This document shows, piece after piece, positions 60,487 through 64,000 of a stretch of 64,000 bases of DNA. The stretch lies in assembly GCF_002025665.1 (NCBI RefSeq), contig NZ_CP018786.1:124001-188000 (forward strand). Direction: 5' to 3'. Every line of letters starts with the position of its first letter. Within the stretch, counting starts at the first letter, position 1. A program made the position numbers and the translations under genes. The stretch comes from Chryseobacterium indologenes. Its GTDB lineage: Bacteria > Bacteroidota > Bacteroidia > Flavobacteriales > Weeksellaceae. The notes under the pieces were generated by a model. The model was not told where the DNA came from and did not search any database. It was given only the letters and a program-made list of their open reading frames with translations.

Positions 60487-62058
60487 TTAAGCTAAATCTT
60501 TATTATAAAATGCTCCCTTATTCTCTGTCATTTCCATGGATTGGGTAATGATGAGGTGTGCAACGGTTGTTAAGTTTCTTAATTCTGACAACTGTGGAGA
60601 TAAGATAGAGTAGTGGTATATTTCATCTACTGCAGCTGCAATTTCCTGGTGTTTTTGCAGTGCCATATTCAGACGTCTGTTGCTTCTTACAATACCTACA
60701 AGATCGCTCATCATTTCCTGAAGTTGTTTTCTCAGATAACTGACGATAACCATTTCGTCCATGATTTTCATTCCTTCTTCATTCCATTCCGGAACGGCTT
60801 TCAGATCATCAAAGTTGAAATTGTTTTCATTAAGAAGGTCTACCGTTTTCATGGCTGCATTGTGCCCGAAAACCAGGCCTTCAAGAAGTGAGTTTGAAGC
60901 AAGTCTGTTGGCGCCATGCAGTCCTGAGTTGGTACATTCTCCTACTGCAAAAAGATTTCTGATGGAAGACTGTCCGTCTCTGTCTACTTCAATTCCACCC
61001 ATGAGATAGTGGCAGGCAGGTACAACAGGAATCAATTGAGTGAAAGGATCAATTCCTTCGTCTTTACATTTTTTATAAATATTCGGGAAATGTTCTAAGA
61101 ATTTTTCATGGTTCATTTCTTTACAATCTAAACCGACAAATTCGTCTCCTGTAATTTTCATTTCGGCATCGATGGCTCTTGCAACAATGTCTCTTGAGGC
61201 TAATTCTTCACGTTCATCATATTTATGCATGAATTTTTCACCTCTTTTGGTTCTTAATTTTGCTCCATCTCCACGAACGGCTTCTGAAATTAAAAACAAC
61301 ATTCCATCCATTTTGCTGTATAAAGCTGTCGGGTGGAATTGGTAATATTGCATATTGGAAACGTTTCCTTTAGCACGGGCTACGAAAGCAATTCCGTCTC
61401 CGGTAGCAATAGTAGGATTGGTCGTATTTTTATAAACGTGTCCGGCTCCCCCGGTGGCAGCCAGTGTTATTTTAGAAGTTATTTTTTTGATTGTTTTGGA
61501 TTTCTCATCCAGAATATAAGCCCCGTAGCAGTGGATGTCTCCTTCATTGAGTTCTTTTCCCGGAACGTGGTGCTGTGTGATGATATCAATCACATAATGA
61601 TGATCAAGAATTTCGATATTCGGGCTGTTATTGGCTGTTTGCAATAAAGCTCTTTCAATTTCAAAACCTGTGATATCTTTATGATGGACGATTCTGTTTT
61701 CGGTATGACCTCCTTCTCTTCCTAAAGCGAATTTACCATTCTTCATATCGAACTGTGCTCCCCATTCTACAATTTCATTGAATCTTGCGGGAGCTTCCCT
61801 TACCACCATTTCTACGACATCGCGTTTGTTTTCTCCGTCCCCGGCACGCATCGTATCGTCGATATGTTTTTGGAAATTATCATTTTGAAAATCTGTAACA
61901 ACAGCCAGACCGCCTTGAGCGTATTTTGTGTTGCTTTCGTCTTCATCAGATTTTGTTACAATAATGATTTTGGCATCAGGGAGCTGTTCAGAAACTTTAA
62001 TGGCATAGGAAAGTCCGGAAATGCCGGAACCGATTACTAATACATCCGCTTTTATCAT
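60487..62058 (-). CDS. nadB: L-aspartate oxidase
   Basis: 523 aa. FAD-binding start ADVLVIGSGISGLSYAIKVS, then NTKYAQGGLAVVTDFQNDNF, the catalytic segment ALGREGGHTENRIVHHKDIT, ATGGAGHVYKNTTNPTIATG, QYYQFHPTALYS, CHYLMGGIEVDRDGQSSIRN and GLHGANRLASNSLLEGLVFG. It oxidises aspartate to iminoaspartate for quinolinate formation. It sits between a nitroreductase gene (31 nt upstream) and nadC, all on one strand and probably one transcript. Confidence 0.97.
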   Translation of the reverse strand: MIKADVLVIGSGISGLSYAIKVSEQLPDAKIIIVTKSDEDESNTKYAQGGLAVVTDFQNDNFQKHIDDTMRAGDGENKRDVVEMVVREAPARFNEIVEWGAQFDMKNGKFALGREGGHTENRIVHHKDITGFEIERALLQTANNSPNIEILDHHYVIDIITQHHVPGKELNEGDIHCYGAYILDEKSKTIKKITSKITLAATGGAGHVYKNTTNPTIATGDGIAFVARAKGNVSNMQYYQFHPTALYSKMDGMLFLISEAVRGDGAKLRTKRGEKFMHKYDEREELASRDIVARAIDAEMKITGDEFVGLDCKEMNHEKFLEHFPNIYKKCKDEGIDPFTQLIPVVPACHYLMGGIEVDRDGQSSIRNLFAVGECTNSGLHGANRLASNSLLEGLVFGHNAAMKTVDLLNENNFNFDDLKAVPEWNEEGMKIMDEMVIVSYLRKQLQEMMSDLVGIVRSNRRLNMALQKHQEIAAAVDEIYHYSILSPQLSELRNLTTVAHLIITQSMEMTENKGAFYNKDLA

Positions 62059-62089
62059 ATGCTGGCTTTAGGTACAATCGTTTAAAATA

Positions 62090-62716
62090 TTAAATAAATT
62101 TAAACAATTTTTCGTTTGGTTTTCTTACTTTTTTCATGTGTTGGAAATGATCTTCTTCAGAACGATAGCCTAAAGCGAGGGTAACAGTTACTTTTTCTGT
62201 TTCAGGATCGATATTCAGAATTTCTTCTATAAGATTCTGACGGAAGCCTTCCATCGGGCAGGAGTCTATATTTTCAATAGCGGCGGCATACATAAGATTA
62301 GCCAATACTATATAAGACTGTTTTTCTGCCCAGTTGAAAATTTCATCGTGTGTTTTCTGGTTAATATGCTGATTAATGCTGTTTCTGAAAGGATCCAGTG
62401 TTTCCATAGGAGTATCTCTTACTTCAGAAATATGATTAAAATAACCTCGGATGTAGTTCTCTTCTATCACTTTTTTTGAAATAATAACAATAAGATGAGA
62501 ACAGGTGGAAATCTGTGATGGATTATAAAAAGCAGGAATTAATTTCTGTTTCATCTTCTCACTTTCAACAACCACAATTTTATAAGGCTGAAGCCCCAGC
62601 GAACTGGCAGACAGCTTTCCTGACTCAAGAATGTTGTGAAGAGTTTCCTGAGGAATAATCTGATGATTGAATTTTTTTACAGAATATCTTCTGCTTAAAG
62701 CTTCCAAATAATTCAT
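62090..62716 (-). CDS. NAD(P)H-dependent nitroreductase-family oxidoreductase
   Basis: 208 aa, one FMN-dependent nitroreductase domain. YLEALSRRYSVKKFNHQIIP, SGKLSASSLGLQPYKIVVVE, YIVLANLMYAAAIENIDSCP and MEGFRQNLIEEIL are typical of the NfsB-like group. A physiological substrate cannot be named; family members reduce quinones, flavins or nitroaromatics. A -7 box, TAAATTTG (62721-62728), ends 4 nt before the ATG, so the message is probably leaderless. It heads the nadB-nadC run. Confidence 0.9.
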   Translation of the reverse strand: MNYLEALSRRYSVKKFNHQIIPQETLHNILESGKLSASSLGLQPYKIVVVESEKMKQKLIPAFYNPSQISTCSHLIVIISKKVIEENYIRGYFNHISEVRDTPMETLDPFRNSINQHINQKTHDEIFNWAEKQSYIVLANLMYAAAIENIDSCPMEGFRQNLIEEILNIDPETEKVTVTLALGYRSEEDHFQHMKKVRKPNEKLFKFI

Positions 62717-62720
62717 ACGA

Positions 62721-62728
62721 CAAATTTA
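62721..62728 (-). promoter_or_regulatory. -7 box for the nitroreductase-nadB-nadC unit
   Basis: TAAATTTG on the - strand with 4 nt to the ATG at 62716. Confidence 0.65.
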
Positions 62729-62789
62729 AGAATTGAATATGAATAAAGAGTCTTTAAAATGAAATATCTCCTGCCTGTTCATACAAAAA

Positions 62790-62820
62790 AATCACCCCGA
62801 CCGGCGGGGTGATTCTTTTG
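62790..62820 (-). terminator. Terminator after the surface-protein gene
   Basis: AATCACCCCG (62790-62799) and CGGGGTGATT (62805-62814) with a 5-nt loop; T on the - strand. It lies 19 nt past the stop of the gliding-type protein. Confidence 0.88.
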
Positions 62821-62838
62821 ATGTGGTGGAAAGTGTAA

Positions 62839-64000
62839 TTATTCTCTGTTTTTTACAACAATCCAGCCTGAGAATTTTATCGGAGTACTGTTTTTATTAT
62901 TTTCATTCCATGAAACAGAATACCAATAGTTTCCTGTAGGGACTTTTTTATGTCCATTGGTGGTTCCTGCCCATTTGTAGCCATTGGTTTTATCTGCCTG
63001 GAACATTTTATAACCATATCTGTCGAAGATGGCAATTTCCAGATTTTGTTTATTGGCTAATGCAGAGTAATCAACAAAATCATTAATTCCGTCATCATTA
63101 GGAGTAATTATATTGATCAGGTTAGGTACTGTAATATTGACTTCAACAGGAACGCAATTATAACCATCTCTTACATATACTTTAGCTTCTCCTCTAGTAA
63201 TATTGGTGAACACATTGGAGTCCTGCCAGTTGATATTATCCATAGAGTATTGATAAGGAGGAGTTCCACCGTTAGCGTATACCGTTACGGTACTTCCTGA
63301 AATGTCAACCGTGGTAATAACAGGATTGTCAGAAGGATATACTGTTACTTTTTGTGTTGCAATACAATCTCCGGTTTTCAGTTTTACCCAGTAAGTACCT
63401 ACTCCTACATTCTTGATGGATTGTGTGGTTGCTCCTGTGCTCCATTCATAGCTTTTGAATCCTGCTCCCGCATCTAATGTTGTGGTGTTTTCAATACAAA
63501 TTGTCTTGTCAAGCAAAGTTCTTGAATAAACGGGAGGTATTACAGTTAATGTAACTTTAGCAATAGAATAGCATCCATTTCCATTAAAAACTTTAATATA
63601 AACAACTCCATTAGGAGCAATGTATGCTGCCGGAGTGGAGATGGCATTAGTTCCACTGATAGCATCTGTCAACGAAGGGTAATATTCTTTTGTAAGTCCA
63701 CCCTGGGAAACTACAGCTCCTGTAAGGTTAAAAGAAGCCATAGATGGGTTGGTTTCAATGAAACATGATTTGAGTTCAACGTCATTAACAACTACTACAG
63801 GGTAAATGTTCAGTGTAATTTTAGAAGTACTTACACAACCCTGAGGTGTGGTTACTTTTACATATATTGTTGCTGCCGCAGAGGCATAGGCAGAAGGATT
63901 TGTTATCTGATTCGTACCGTTATTCAGATCATATAAAGTAGGATAGAATTCTTTGGTAACTCCGGCAACAGTTGTTACAGCAGCAGTATTGAGATCAAAG
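62839..64000 (-). CDS. Giant surface protein with gliding-motility (T9SS type B) C-terminal domain, cut by right edge
   Basis: At least 387 codons remain open to the right edge of the window on the - strand; the Met at 63741 is internal, since the frame continues without a stop through 64000. The visible part has two ~90-residue repeats (TKEFYPTLYDL with QITNPSAYASAAATIYVK, and TKEYYPSLTDA with AISTPAAYIAPNGVVYIK), then two further beta-rich units (SYEWSTGATTQSIKNVGVGT is the second-unit core), and a T9SS type B sorting domain at the end: IITPNDDGINDFVDYSALAN, EIAIFDRYGYKMFQADKTNG and PTGNYWYSVSW. It is exported by type IX secretion and probably works in adhesion or as a surface coat. Confidence 0.88.
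   Translation of the reverse strand, partial: FDLNTAAVTTVAGVTKEFYPTLYDLNNGTNQITNPSAYASAAATIYVKVTTPQGCVSTSKITLNIYPVVVVNDVELKSCFIETNPSMASFNLTGAVVSQGGLTKEYYPSLTDAISGTNAISTPAAYIAPNGVVYIKVFNGNGCYSIAKVTLTVIPPVYSRTLLDKTICIENTTTLDAGAGFKSYEWSTGATTQSIKNVGVGTYWVKLKTGDCIATQKVTVYPSDNPVITTVDISGSTVTVYANGGTPPYQYSMDNINWQDSNVFTNITRGEAKVYVRDGYNCVPVEVNITVPNLINIITPNDDGINDFVDYSALANKQNLEIAIFDRYGYKMFQADKTNGYKWAGTTNGHKKVPTGNYWYSVSWNENNKNSTPIKFSGWIVVKNRE

Noticed and set aside
63739..63741. ATG on the - strand as the start of the gliding-type protein
   Set aside because: The frame stays open through base 64000 and continues with the same repeat type, so the Met is internal.
1..64000. tRNA, rRNA or CRISPR array
   Set aside because: None was found by reading the intergenic regions; no cloverleaf ends or regularly spaced direct repeats were seen.

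Overview
The window is typical chromosome of a Bacteroidota bacterium of the Flavobacteriia, most likely Chryseobacterium or a close relative. Supporting signs are: TAnnTTTG (-7) promoters and few Shine-Dalgarno sites; secreted proteins with type IX secretion (T9SS) C-terminal domains; gene orders usual in this group (hemD/DUF4271; dolichol-phosphate-mannose synthase-like/DUF4296/tgt/LptF; rsfS/ftsH/LUD/cdsA/psd; DUF4293/rho; xrtF with its partner); a Rho with a long Gln/Asn/His-rich insert; and EndoF1-like enzymes resembling those of Elizabethkingia. I saw no rRNA, tRNA, CRISPR array or intact insertion sequence.

1-10.7 kb (+ strand) is an N-glycan/mannan-degradation locus: a GH92 alpha-mannosidase cut by the left edge, a GH125 alpha-1,6-mannosidase, two paralogous secreted EndoF1-type GH18 endoglycosidases, a ROK sugar kinase, a second GH92 whose usual acid Glu is Gln, and a cupin type II phosphomannose isomerase. 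Together they would release N-glycans, trim mannose and feed it as mannose-6-phosphate into fructose-6-phosphate. 10.9-14.7 kb (- strand) holds a TonB-dependent receptor with two N-terminal HMA-like metal-binding repeats, a Cys-rich small protein and a lipoprotein with three His/Cys repeats, probably a copper or other soft-metal locus. 14.8-17.2 kb is an RprXY-like two-component system.

17.4-31.1 kb is mostly housekeeping: SRPBCC protein, oligopeptidase B, HemD, DUF4271, polyprenol-phosphate mannosyltransferase, DUF4296 lipoprotein, Tgt (without the usual zinc cysteines), LptF/G permease, BirA, RsfS, FtsH, LUD protein, CdsA and Psd. 31.1-35.5 kb is the most accessory-looking part: a membrane-anchored LuxR-like HTH regulator, two small HTH proteins and a secreted repeat protein. 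Three copies of the same 22-bp dyad precede these three transcription units, each 32-33 nt upstream of a -7-like box.

35.5-43.9 kb has a DUF1801 protein, an MsbA-like ABC exporter, an M28 peptidase, DUF4293, Rho, Mn-type superoxide dismutase, a DUF6146 protein and a secreted endonuclease/exonuclease/phosphatase-family protein. 44.1-48.4 kb, divergent from the latter, encodes a TonB-dependent receptor and a DUF5689 lipoprotein. 48.5-53 kb (- strand) has an AidA/PixA protein, a DUF6702-like protein, a LOG protein and a MurU-like / RapZ-C / AmgK-like set suggestive of cell-wall sugar recycling. 53.2-54.2 kb is the exosortase XrtF pair. 54.2-62.7 kb (- strand) has a CDF metal transporter, Asd, a small membrane protein, another TonB-dependent receptor, NadC, NadB and a nitroreductase. 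The right edge cuts a giant surface protein with a gliding-motility-type (T9SS type B) C-terminal domain.
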